A DNA stretch of 64,000 nucleotides. Source: Duganella sp. CF458 (GTDB lineage Bacteria; Pseudomonadota; Gammaproteobacteria; Burkholderiales; Burkholderiaceae_D). The notes under the pieces were generated by a model. It was not told where the DNA came from. It did no database searches and saw only the letters and a program-made list of their open reading frames with translations. Of this stretch, positions 1 to 8,305 are shown piece by piece (within the stretch, counting starts at the first letter, position 1; every line of letters begins with the position of its first letter). A program made the position numbers and the translations under genes. The stretch is taken from positions 101,966 through 165,965 of the forward strand of contig NZ_FOOF01000015.1 of the NCBI RefSeq assembly GCF_900113115.1, written 5' to 3'.

Positions 1-1102
1 CGGTGCGCATCTTGATTTGCGCCAGGCGGCGCACCTGGTCCCACTGGGCCGCCTCGCCGGCATGCAGGGTTTTGTGGCGCGCCAGTTCATGTTCCAGGTC
101 GGCCAGCGCGACGCCGGCGCCGTGCTCGAAGGCTTGCTTGCGGGTCTTGGCTTCGACAATGCGGCCGTACAGGTCGATCTCGCGGGCGCGGATGGCCTGC
201 ATCTGCTCTTCGGCATCCGCTTTCAACTCGGCCCGGCGGAAATCGCTGCGCATTTTCTGCTCCTGGCGGCTGATCGCCTGCCATTCTTCCTCGTTGTAGA
301 GCTGGTCGAGCTGCTTGACGTGCTCCAGTTGGCGCTGGCGTTCGTCGGCCACCAGGAACAGGCTGCCTTCGCGCTCACGGTTGTCGTCATATTTATCATG
401 ACGAAGTGACAAAGTTTCCACCTGCACAGCAGCCAGGCCGAATTCGGCCAGGCGCTGGCCCAGCGCACTGTGCAAGCGTTCGTTGAGCTGCTCGCGCAGC
501 ACGTTGGAGTTCGCCATGTCGCGCACCGAGCGGCTGCCCAGGAACTCCGCCGCCAGCTGACGCATGGATGGCGCCAGCAGGTCATGCAAGTGGAGCGTGG
601 TGACGGTACCGGGCGCGGTCATGAAATGCCGGGCAAAGGCTGGCACATCGTTCATCAGCAGGCCAACGGTGAAGCGGGCCGCCAGCTTCAGGAATTCCGC
701 GCTGTGCAAATCGGTGAAATTGAATTCGACCGCCAGCGGCGCAGTGCGGGTGATCAGGATTTCACCCTGCTCGTCGCGCAGCAGCTTGCCCATCCGGGCA
801 AAAAAGCCTTCCAGTTCATATTCGCCCTGCGGCACGTCGGACACCTGTTCGCCCTGCAAGATGAAAGCGCGGGTCGCTGCGGGCACGTGCAGGGTCTTGG
901 TAAAGATGCCGGCAAGCTGGCGCACGCCGAAGAACACCGCCAGCTCATCGTTGGCCGGGATCCAGCGGTTATCGCGCAACACGGGTTCATTGCGCGGCGC
1001 GCCCAGCGACAGGCCGCAATGGCTGCAGTAGTCGGAGCTGTCGCCGTTGCGGTGCTCGCATCGCGGGCACTTCACGCCGCCAAAACCAAACATCTTGAAC
1101 AT
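1..1102 (-). CDS. Zinc-ribbon + band 7/SPFH-like protein (3' end outside window)
   Basis: An open frame of 367 codons runs from an ATG at 1102 off the left edge. AAGGAG lies 6 nt before the ATG, which fixes the start. Residues 11-29 form a zinc ribbon (Cys12, Cys15, Cys26, Cys29). It is followed by an alpha/beta region that reads like a band 7/SPFH domain (roughly residues 50-240), then a long charged Glu/Arg/Gln-rich helix that is probably a coiled coil. No signal peptide or membrane helix is visible, so a cytosolic scaffold is my inference. Function unknown. The family call is by eye; the zinc ribbon is certain, the band 7 assignment moderate. It is separated from the next minus-strand operon (VWA/MoxR) by two plus-strand genes, so it is probably transcribed separately. 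Confidence 0.75.
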   Translation of the reverse strand, partial: MFKMFGFGGVKCPRCEHRNGDSSDYCSHCGLSLGAPRNEPVLRDNRWIPANDELAVFFGVRQLAGIFTKTLHVPAATRAFILQGEQVSDVPQGEYELEGFFARMGKLLRDEQGEILITRTAPLAVEFNFTDLHSAEFLKLAARFTVGLLMNDVPAFARHFMTAPGTVTTLHLHDLLAPSMRQLAAEFLGSRSVRDMANSNVLREQLNERLHSALGQRLAEFGLAAVQVETLSLRHDKYDDNREREGSLFLVADERQRQLEHVKQLDQLYNEEEWQAISRQEQKMRSDFRRAELKADAEEQMQAIRAREIDLYGRIVEAKTRKQAFEHGAGVALADLEHELARHKTLHAGEAAQWDQVRRLAQIKMRT

Positions 1103-1367
1103 GTCCCACTCCTTGTCTGACCCTGCGCCTGTCGATTGTAACAGGGGCATCATGCGCCCAATACACACCTCCCTATCTTGGCACAGGGGCAGCCCGTCCA
1201 TTCGTTCCGTATGAAGGGGGATTTCCCTTCTGTTTGCAATTCAGCCGCAAAAGCCACGTTTTTTTGCGTTTCGCACCACGTTCTGGACAGCTTGTCGCAT
1301 GGCGATGGCAAGCGCCTGGCTGCGCGGATACAGTGTGCACATGGATAGTCCTCAACCGGAGAACATC

Positions 1368-1607
1368 ATGAAAGCCCTGCGTAATTTCGAAGCCCTGTTC
1401 GTCGCCATTATCGGCCTGGCCTGCGCCGCCAACTTCATGTACGAAAACCATGCCGTGGACAGCAAGGCGCCCGCCAACTACGCCAGCGCAGCCCTGGCGG
1501 CGCCTGCGGTGCCGGTGGTGGTGGTGGCCGCCAAGCGCATGAGCGAAGCGGAAAAACAGGCCTCGCTGGCGGAGGAACGCAAGGCGGCCCAGGGCGGCAA
1601 TATCTGA
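1368..1607 (+). CDS. Small single-pass membrane protein (79 aa), function unknown
   Basis: The ATG at 1368 follows CCGGAG with 6 nt spacing, so it is preferred to the in-frame ATGs at 1299 and 1341. The product starts MKALRNFEALFVAIIGLACA, a hydrophobic stretch that acts as an N-terminal anchor or signal. An Ala/Val-rich segment follows, then a charged tail (KRMSEAEKQASLAEERKAAQ). Similar short proteins are common in Oxalobacteraceae, but I know of no assigned role. It stands alone between the edge gene and the secreted YXWGXW protein. Confidence 0.65.
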   Translation: MKALRNFEALFVAIIGLACAANFMYENHAVDSKAPANYASAALAAPAVPVVVVAAKRMSEAEKQASLAEERKAAQGGNI

Positions 1608-1715
1608 GCAATTGTTACTTGTCTGCTGGATTTGTAAAAAACTGAATCAGGCTTTTCTCCCCGGCGATGCGCTTGGTATATTGAACTCAGCGCATCACCA
1701 AACAGGAGAAAAGCC

Positions 1716-2270
1716 ATGTTCAAATCCAAACTCATCGCTGCAGCCGCCCTGGCACTTGGCACGGTTGCATTAGCACCGACCGCCGCGCTGGCGCAGGTTG
1801 ATTTCAGCGTTGTGATCGGCAACGCTCCTCCACCACTGCGGTTTGAAAGCGTGCCGCCGGCGCGTTACGGCTACGTCTGGGCGCCTGGCGTATGGCGCTG
1901 GGACGGACGCCGCCACGTCTGGATGGCGGGCCACTGGCTGCAGGAACGCCCGGGCTACCGCTACGCCCCGTCGCAATGGGTACGCGTCGATAACGGTTGG
2001 GGTTGGCGTGAAGGCGGCTGGGCCGTCTACGATAGCCGCCCGAACTACGTCCAGGGTCCGGGCTACGGTTACCGCGATTCCCACCGCGACAACTACTACC
2101 GCGACCACCATCGCGACCGCCGCCACGACCGCGATCACGACGGGATTCCGGACCGCCACGACCGCGACCGCGACAACGACGGCGTGCCAAACCGCTATGA
2201 CCGCGACCGCGATGGCGACGGCGTGCCTAACCGCTACGACCACCGCCCCGACAACCCTCGCCGCCGCTGA
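1716..2270 (+). CDS. Secreted YXWGXW-type protein with Asp-rich calcium-repeat tail
   Basis: 184 aa; CAGGAGAAAAGCC precedes the ATG. A signal peptide (about residues 1-26, ending ALAQ) leads to a region rich in aromatic residues with repeated YVWAPGVWRWDG and HVWMAGHW motifs, typical of the YXWGXW family of envelope proteins. The last 60 residues are three tandem copies of a unit of the form DRDxDGxPxRxD, resembling thrombospondin type 3 calcium-binding repeats (D-x-D-x-D-G). The role is unknown; a periplasmic or surface, possibly calcium-binding, structural protein is inferred. A paralogue of the same architecture lies at 21086-21499 and shares a 35-nt identical stretch in the repeat region. 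Confidence 0.8.
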   Translation: MFKSKLIAAAALALGTVALAPTAALAQVDFSVVIGNAPPPLRFESVPPARYGYVWAPGVWRWDGRRHVWMAGHWLQERPGYRYAPSQWVRVDNGWGWREGGWAVYDSRPNYVQGPGYGYRDSHRDNYYRDHHRDRRHDRDHDGIPDRHDRDRDNDGVPNRYDRDRDGDGVPNRYDHRPDNPRRR

Positions 2271-2293
2271 CGGCAGGCCGGTGTAATGGCCGC

Positions 2294-3442
2294 CTAGCCC
2301 GCAACCGCAATATCGTGTTGCGCGGCCCAGGCGGCCATATCCTGCTTGCGGATGGCAGCAGCCATCAAGTCCGGGAACTTGTCCGGCGTGCAGGCAAAGC
2401 AAGGAATCCCCATCGCAGCAAATTGCGCCGCATGGTGCCGGTCGAAGCTTGGCGCACCGTTATCGTCCAGTGCAAGCAGGCAGATCATCTGCATGCCGCT
2501 GGCCGCCATGGCGCGTGCGCGCGCCAGCATTTGCGCCGCATGCCCGCCCTCGTACAAATCGCTGATCAGGACGAAAATCGTCTCCTGCGGACGGTGCACC
2601 AGGGTCTCGCAATACGCCAAGGCGCGGTTGATGTCCGTGCCGCCGCCAAGCTGGGTACCGAACAGCACTTCGACCGGATCGCTGAGCAGGTCCGTCAAGT
2701 CCACGATGGCGGTATCGAATACCACCACCTGCGTGCTGACCGCCTTGATGGTCGCCAGCACGGCGGCAAAGATGCTTGCATAGACGACGGACGGCGCCAT
2801 CGATCCGCTCTGGTCGACGCACAGCACGATGTCGCGCAAGGCTTGCGTCTTGCGGGCGAAGCCGACCCGCTGTTCCGGTACGATGGTCTGGTACTCGGCC
2901 TGGTAATGGCGCAGGTTGGCCTTGATGGTACGCAGCCAGTCGATTTCGTTGTGGCGCGGCCGGTGGTTGCGCGCGGCGCGATTCAGGCTGGCGCTGACCG
3001 CCTGGCGCATCGGATTGGAGAGCTTGCGTTCAAGTTCCTGCACCACTTGCCTGACCACCTGGCGCGCCGTTTCCTTGGTCTTGCTCGGCATCAAACGATT
3101 CAGCGACAGCATGGTGGCAACCAGGTGCACGTCCGGCTGCACGCTGCGCAGCATTTCCGGCTCCAGCAACATCTGGTGCAGGCCAAGGCGTTCCATGGCG
3201 TCTTTCTGCATCAACTGCACCACGCTGCTCGGGAAGTATTCGCGGATATCGCCCAGCCAGCGCGCCACGCCCGGTGCCGAGCCTTGCAGGCCGCCGCGCC
3301 GCTCGCCCGGCTCGTACAGGACGGCCAGGGTGCGGTCCAGCGCCGAATCGTGCGGCTGCAACGGCAGGTTGTCCGCCTCGCTGCCCAGCATCAGGCGCCA
3401 GCGCCGTTCCAGTTCTTCTTGTGAACACTGCTTCGCGCTCAT
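2294..3442 (-). CDS. yehP: VWA domain protein, YehP-like, last gene of the MoxR/VWA operon
   Basis: 382 aa. The N-terminal two hundred residues are helical. A von Willebrand A domain follows with a complete MIDAS: DQSGSM at 210-215, the Thr/Asp of GGGTD at 269-270, and SDLYEG near 294. Overall sequence and length agree with E. coli YehP as I remember it (SGGL/RGGL motif, LVDQSGSM core, GGGTD, SDFYEGG). VWA proteins of MoxR pairs act as metal-dependent adaptors that the AAA+ partner remodels; the substrate here is unknown. The start overlaps the stop of the upstream DUF5682 gene by 4 nt (ATGA), so translation is coupled. It is the promoter-distal gene of the operon 9675-2294. Confidence 0.9.
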   Translation of the reverse strand: MSAKQCSQEELERRWRLMLGSEADNLPLQPHDSALDRTLAVLYEPGERRGGLQGSAPGVARWLGDIREYFPSSVVQLMQKDAMERLGLHQMLLEPEMLRSVQPDVHLVATMLSLNRLMPSKTKETARQVVRQVVQELERKLSNPMRQAVSASLNRAARNHRPRHNEIDWLRTIKANLRHYQAEYQTIVPEQRVGFARKTQALRDIVLCVDQSGSMAPSVVYASIFAAVLATIKAVSTQVVVFDTAIVDLTDLLSDPVEVLFGTQLGGGTDINRALAYCETLVHRPQETIFVLISDLYEGGHAAQMLARARAMAASGMQMICLLALDDNGAPSFDRHHAAQFAAMGIPCFACTPDKFPDLMAAAIRKQDMAAWAAQHDIAVAG

Positions 3443-5667
3443 GCTGTCACCTCGCTAGTTTCGATCGGGCCGAGCAAGGCCGCCAGTACCGGCAGCACCA
3501 GGCTGGCCCGCGCTGCATCCGTGCCGGCACTGCTCACTGGCTGCGCCAACGCCACCGTGCCGGTGGCAACGCGCTGCCCCAGCTGGCGCCGTTCCGCCGC
3601 CTCGAAAGTGGCGAAAGTGCGGCGCAGCAGCGGCAGCAATTCCATGAACGTTTCGCCGGGCAGGCCGGCAATCCAGGACTGCAGGATCTGCCACAGCTGC
3701 TCGTTCATCACCAGCAGCAGGCCGCTGCCCTGCAGGAAGCCTTCCAGCCATTCGGCGCTGGACAAAGGCTGGATCGGATTGGTACAAGCCAGCGACAACG
3801 CTTGCGCAACCTGCTCCACCTGCCAGTGCTGCCGCTCCAGCAGGATGCGCACGGCGCGGCCGGCGATCAGCGGGTGCGCCTGGACGCGCGTGCATTGCTC
3901 GAGCGCTTCCAGCCAGGCTTCGCGATGCCCGGCCTGTTGCAGCAGGCCGATTGCATTGTCGGCCTGGAGCAGTTGCCGCAGCAGCACCTGTGCCGCCTCT
4001 TCATTGATGCCGCGCGCCGCCAGCGGCAAGGCGATGCAGGCGCGCTGCACCAGGCCATCCATGACTTGCGCGACGCTGGCGGTATCGGTATTGCGCGTGC
4101 TACCGTAGCGCAGCACATTGGCCAACGGCGCCAGCGCTTCCAGCAACGCACCCGCTTCGTGGGTCGTGGCAGCCAGCGCCTGCATGCGCGCCATCACTTC
4201 GGGCACGGCGTGGCGCGCATCGGCCAGCAACATCTGTTCGGCCAGTCCGGTTACGTCGGCCAGGCGGCTCGCGCTGCGCGCCAGGTGGATCAGGCGCGCA
4301 TTGCAGGCCGCTTCCACGGTGGCGCCCCAGACGTTGGCCTCGATCAGGCGCACTTCAAAATCGGGCTCCCACGCCAGCACCCATTTTTCATGGAAGCTGC
4401 CGCTCTTGCCGCTGACCGCCCGGGTGCGGCCCCAGTCGATGCCAAGCAGCGACAGGCGGTGCAGGAACACGCTTTTTTCCATGTGCTTCGGCTGGCGCAG
4501 GTCCAGCTCGAGCTCCTGCTGGTCGGCGCGCGGCGCCATGCGCAAGCTCTTTTGAAGCTGGCGCACATCCGCCGGCAGCGGCAGGGTCGGCGTTTCGGCC
4601 GGCACCGCACCGAGGCGGTCGTTGACCAGCAATTCGCGCTCGATCAGGCGCAGCGGCGCATCGCTTTCGCCAAACAGCACGCTTTGCAGCGCATCCAGCA
4701 ACTCGCCGAGGCCGGCCCGGGAACGCTCGCGCAAGGCGGCCAGGCTTTCGGCCAGGCGCAGCGCTTCGATCACGTGCGCCGACGAGGCATCCAGGCCGTT
4801 CTTGCGCAACAGGCGCACGGCATCGGTCAGCCAGTAAGTCGGCGCACGCTGCGGCGTATGCCACAGGTGGTGATACCAGCCGGGGGCCTGCACCCCGGCG
4901 CCATAGCCGCTGTCGAAACTCAGGCGGCCATAGCTCCATGGTGTCCAGGTGGCGGCAACTTTCGCTTTCGGCAGCTCGCTCAGCAGGTCCTTGTCATGTT
5001 TCGCAGTCGGCATGTCGCGCAGGGCCGGCACGTGCCAGGCGCCGCACACCACGGCAATCCGCTGGTAGCCCTGCTTCTGGGCGGCGCGGATCACCTGGCG
5101 CATATGCGCTTCGCGCTGGGCTTCGCGCGGCGCCAGCGGCTCGTCCAGCGACTTGCGGGCCACCGACATCATTTCTTCAATGGCGGCGAACAGCTCCAGG
5201 CTGTCGTGGCGCTGTTCAACCAGGTGGTCCCACCAGGTTTCGAAGTCGGAAAATCCGGCCGCCTGCGCGAGCTGGGCCATCGCATCGCCGCTGCGCTGCA
5301 CCGGACGTGGCTCGTCATCGCCCTCTTCCCCGCCCGCCACCGACATGTGCGCGGCCAGCGTGTGCGCCATCGGCAAGTCGATGAAGCGGGTCGGCACGCC
5401 GTGCGCCTGGCCATACTGGATGGCCTGCCATTCCGGCGAAAACTCCGCAAACGGGAAATGCGAGGCGTGCTGCGGCATGGCCGGCGCGTACACCAGCAGC
5501 GCCACCGGCGGGCGCATCCCCGCATGCGCGGCCAGCGGCAGCAGCTCATCAGCCTCCGGCGGGCCTTCGATCAGGATTGCATCCGGCTGCAGTTGCTGCA
5601 ATGCCTGCGCCAGGCTGCGCGCGCAGCCCGGACCGTGGTGGCGGATGCCGAAGAAATGCAGTGCCAT
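3439..5667 (-). CDS. yehM: YehM-like DUF5682 family protein
   Basis: 742 aa, with no signal peptide. The N-terminus carries FGIRHHGPGCARSL (about 5-18), an IEGPPEADEL motif (about 34-43) and CGAWHVPAL further on. This arrangement of conserved His, Glu and Asp resembles the EreA/TIKI/ChaN fold of metal-dependent hydrolases, so an enzymatic activity is plausible but unproven. The remaining part is mostly helical, Leu-rich and repeat-like. The family is the one I recall as DUF5682 (E. coli YehM). The gene overlaps the MoxR stop by 1 nt (TGATG) and the VWA start by 4 nt, which places it firmly in the same complex or pathway. Confidence 0.85.
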   Translation of the reverse strand: MALHFFGIRHHGPGCARSLAQALQQLQPDAILIEGPPEADELLPLAAHAGMRPPVALLVYAPAMPQHASHFPFAEFSPEWQAIQYGQAHGVPTRFIDLPMAHTLAAHMSVAGGEEGDDEPRPVQRSGDAMAQLAQAAGFSDFETWWDHLVEQRHDSLELFAAIEEMMSVARKSLDEPLAPREAQREAHMRQVIRAAQKQGYQRIAVVCGAWHVPALRDMPTAKHDKDLLSELPKAKVAATWTPWSYGRLSFDSGYGAGVQAPGWYHHLWHTPQRAPTYWLTDAVRLLRKNGLDASSAHVIEALRLAESLAALRERSRAGLGELLDALQSVLFGESDAPLRLIERELLVNDRLGAVPAETPTLPLPADVRQLQKSLRMAPRADQQELELDLRQPKHMEKSVFLHRLSLLGIDWGRTRAVSGKSGSFHEKWVLAWEPDFEVRLIEANVWGATVEAACNARLIHLARSASRLADVTGLAEQMLLADARHAVPEVMARMQALAATTHEAGALLEALAPLANVLRYGSTRNTDTASVAQVMDGLVQRACIALPLAARGINEEAAQVLLRQLLQADNAIGLLQQAGHREAWLEALEQCTRVQAHPLIAGRAVRILLERQHWQVEQVAQALSLACTNPIQPLSSAEWLEGFLQGSGLLLVMNEQLWQILQSWIAGLPGETFMELLPLLRRTFATFEAAERRQLGQRVATGTVALAQPVSSAGTDAARASLVLPVLAALLGPIETSEVTA

Positions 5668-6755
5668 CAGAGCACGGCGTGGCAGGCGCGGTACAGGTCT
5701 TTCCAGCCTTCGCGTTCCTTGACCACGGTTTCCAGGTACTCGAGCATGACCACACGGTCCTGCACCGGATCCTTGACGATGGCGCCAACCACCGACGAAG
5801 CCATGTCGGCCCCGCGCAGCATGCCGTCGCCGAAGTGCGCCGCCAGCGACATGCCGTTGGTGACGACGGAAATCGCTTCGGCGGTACTCATGCTGGCGCT
5901 CGGCGATTTGAGCTTGATCTTGCCGTCGTCGGTCTGGCCGGAGCGCAGTTCGCGGAAGATCGTGACGATGCGGCGGATTTCCTCCAGCGCCGGTTTCTCG
6001 ATCGGCAGTTCCAGCGCGCGCCCCAGGCTGGCGACGCGGCTCTCGACGATGCTGACTTCCTCGTCGGCGCTGTCCGGCAGCGGCAGCACCACGGTGTTGA
6101 AGCGGCGCTTCAGGGCGCTGGACAAGTCGTTCACACCGCGGTCGCGGTCATTCGCGGTGGCGATCACGTTGAAGCCCTTGGCCGCCTGCACGTATTCGTC
6201 CAGTTCAGGAATCGGCAGGATCTTCTCGGACAACAGGCTGATGAAACTGTCCTGCACTTCGGATGGAATGCGTGTCAATTCCTCGATACGGGCCAGCTTG
6301 CCGGTGCGCATGGCGCGCATCACCGGGCTTGGTACAACGGCGTCCTGGCTCGGGCCCTTCGCCAGCAGTTGCGCGTAATTCCAGCCGTAGCGGATGGTTT
6401 CCTCGGCGGTACCGGCAGTACCCTGCACCACCAGGTTCGAATTGCCGCTGATCGCGGCAGCCAGGTGTTCCGAGACCCAGGACTTGGCCGTGCCCGGCAC
6501 GCCCAGCAACAGCAAGGCGCGGTCGGTCGCCAGCGTGGCCACCGCGATCTCGATGATGCGGCGCTTGCCGATGTACTTTGGCGTGATCTCGACACCGTTG
6601 TCCAGCGTGCCGCCGAGCAGGTAGGTGGCGACCGCCCACGGCGACAATTCCCAGTTCGGCGGGCGCTGGCGCTGGTCGGCCTCCTTCAACGCCGCCAGTT
6701 CATGTGCGAACTGCTGTTCGGCGCTTTGGCGCAGTACTTTGATTTCGTTAGCCAT
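5667..6755 (-). CDS. yehL: MoxR-family AAA+ ATPase, YehL subfamily
   Basis: 362 aa. AAA+ signatures are all present: Walker A GVPGTAKS at 85-92, a Walker B-like ARIEEL at 155-160, sensor 1 in IATANDRDRG (about 198-207) and an arginine finger in SSALKRRF (about 212-219). MoxR ATPases are chaperone-like remodellers that usually work on a VWA partner, here the YehP-like protein two genes downstream. Order and content (MoxR - DUF5682 - VWA) match the E. coli yehL-yehM-yehP block, so I assign the YehL subfamily. The start is 2 nt after the stop of the DUF5691 gene, and the stop overlaps the next start. Confidence 0.92.
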   Translation of the reverse strand: MANEIKVLRQSAEQQFAHELAALKEADQRQRPPNWELSPWAVATYLLGGTLDNGVEITPKYIGKRRIIEIAVATLATDRALLLLGVPGTAKSWVSEHLAAAISGNSNLVVQGTAGTAEETIRYGWNYAQLLAKGPSQDAVVPSPVMRAMRTGKLARIEELTRIPSEVQDSFISLLSEKILPIPELDEYVQAAKGFNVIATANDRDRGVNDLSSALKRRFNTVVLPLPDSADEEVSIVESRVASLGRALELPIEKPALEEIRRIVTIFRELRSGQTDDGKIKLKSPSASMSTAEAISVVTNGMSLAAHFGDGMLRGADMASSVVGAIVKDPVQDRVVMLEYLETVVKEREGWKDLYRACHAVL

Positions 6756-6757
6756 GC

Positions 6758-8305
6758 TTACTCCTTATTGTCCGTAAAGCTGCGGTGCAGCGTGTATTTG
6801 AAGCGCTGGGCCTCCTTCAATTCATCGACCAGTTGCCGCCAGTTGTCCCAATGCGCCCATTCCGGCGCCGGCCAACCTTGTTCCAGGTATTCCATATCGC
6901 CGACATCCAGCAGGCTGGCCATCGTTTCGAACTCGTACTTCATGCCGTAGTCCGGCGCATCCTTCTCGCGCATCATCTGCTGCAGCCGGTCCAGCAGCAG
7001 GCGCGAGACCGCCAGGGAAACCTGGGCACCGCCTTCGCCGGCCATCTGCCGGGCCAGCGACAAGGCGTCGGGCACGCCGCTGCCATTGCCGCACTCCAGC
7101 CAAGCGTGCAGCACGCGCTCGCGTGCGGATGCCGGCAAAGCCATCGCCATATCGGCAAACCTGGCGGACAGCACACGGGCATTGGGTACCTTCGATGCAT
7201 GGATTGCGATGAACCAGTCAGCCGCCTGCCCCGACCCGGCACGGGCGGACAGGCCGATGGCGTGCACCAGGCCTTCCTGCAGCACGCGTCCGAATTCGTT
7301 GGCCTGCATCACCTGCAGCACGCCGGCCGGGCTCACACTCCAGCGTGCGGCCCAATGGGATGGCGGCACGCACTGCATCATATTGAAGATCCAGGACTGC
7401 TTTTCACCCATGCGGTATGGGTTCTCGACGCCGACACCATCGCGCTTCATCGACTTGTCGCAAGCCTCAGGCAGGACCAGCTCCAACACCGGCAAATGGC
7501 CCTCGCCTTGGGGCTGCAGCGTGAACAACGCTTCCATGCGCGCCGCGCATCGTGCGCCAAGCTGTGAGCCGGCCATGACTGCCAGCAGCTCACGCGCTAT
7601 GCCCCGCACTTCCTTGCGTTTGTCATCCAGCGCGGATTCCAGGAAAGGCTCATCGGCAAGCGACAGCCCTGTTTCCAGGCATGGCAACAGGGCGGCGCGC
7701 AGGTCGGCCGGCTCCTGCGCCCAGCCGGCTTGCAAGCTGGTCAGCGCTGCAGCAGCATCGGCGGCACGCATGGCGCGCAATGCCGCGGCACGCTGCGCCG
7801 GAGCGCCGGTATTCCAGGCCCGCTCCACGGCGACCGCATCATCGGTGCCGGCAACGTATTTCGCGCCCCACTCCGGGTTCTGCGCCACCAGCCAGCGGCC
7901 ACGCTCCCCCAGTACCGGTAACAGAGTGTCGCGCAATCCAGGTCTGCCCATGCCCTGCTCAAGCAAAGGCACCAGGCAGGCATGCGGCACGCTCACGCCT
8001 TTTGCATGCGCCAGCGTCAACCAGGTTGGCAGGAGGTCCGCATGCATGCCGCGCATCAGCAGCAGCAAAATGTCTTCGGCGGCGCGAGGGCATGCGGCTG
8101 CTTCGGGGGCCGCGGCCGCCGAAGCAGCCAATCCCGCGGCGGGCTGGTAGCCGGCACGCTGCCACAGGTCTTGCGCGGCCAATGCCTGCCACAAGCTTTG
8201 CCCGGCCTCCAGCTGCAATGCAGGCGCCACGCCGCTTGCCGGATCGAACGGCACACGGCTGGTGCCAGCCAGCACGGCTTTATGCAAATTAACAGGCAGT
8301 TGCAT
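6758..8305 (-). CDS. DUF5691-type protein of the MoxR/VWA operon
   Basis: 515 aa, starting MQLPVNLHKAVLAGTSR. Its ATG overlaps the stop of the SWIM gene by 1 nt (TGATG). It is Ala/Leu-rich and looks like an all-helical repeat protein (HEAT-like rhythm in the middle, for example residues around LRAMRAADAAAALTSLQ and DKRKEVRGIARELL). No catalytic motif is obvious. It corresponds to the family I remember as DUF5691, which is repeatedly found next to SWIM, MoxR, DUF5682 and VWA genes in bacteria. A scaffold or adaptor role is inferred from fold and context. The DUF number comes from memory. Confidence 0.75.
   Translation of the reverse strand: MQLPVNLHKAVLAGTSRVPFDPASGVAPALQLEAGQSLWQALAAQDLWQRAGYQPAAGLAASAAAAPEAAACPRAAEDILLLLMRGMHADLLPTWLTLAHAKGVSVPHACLVPLLEQGMGRPGLRDTLLPVLGERGRWLVAQNPEWGAKYVAGTDDAVAVERAWNTGAPAQRAAALRAMRAADAAAALTSLQAGWAQEPADLRAALLPCLETGLSLADEPFLESALDDKRKEVRGIARELLAVMAGSQLGARCAARMEALFTLQPQGEGHLPVLELVLPEACDKSMKRDGVGVENPYRMGEKQSWIFNMMQCVPPSHWAARWSVSPAGVLQVMQANEFGRVLQEGLVHAIGLSARAGSGQAADWFIAIHASKVPNARVLSARFADMAMALPASARERVLHAWLECGNGSGVPDALSLARQMAGEGGAQVSLAVSRLLLDRLQQMMREKDAPDYGMKYEFETMASLLDVGDMEYLEQGWPAPEWAHWDNWRQLVDELKEAQRFKYTLHRSFTDNKE

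Noticed and set aside
3274..6378. 1034-codon plus-strand open frame opposite the VWA/DUF5682/MoxR genes
   Set aside because: High-GC shadow frame with no domain content; the minus strand has three well-supported genes here.
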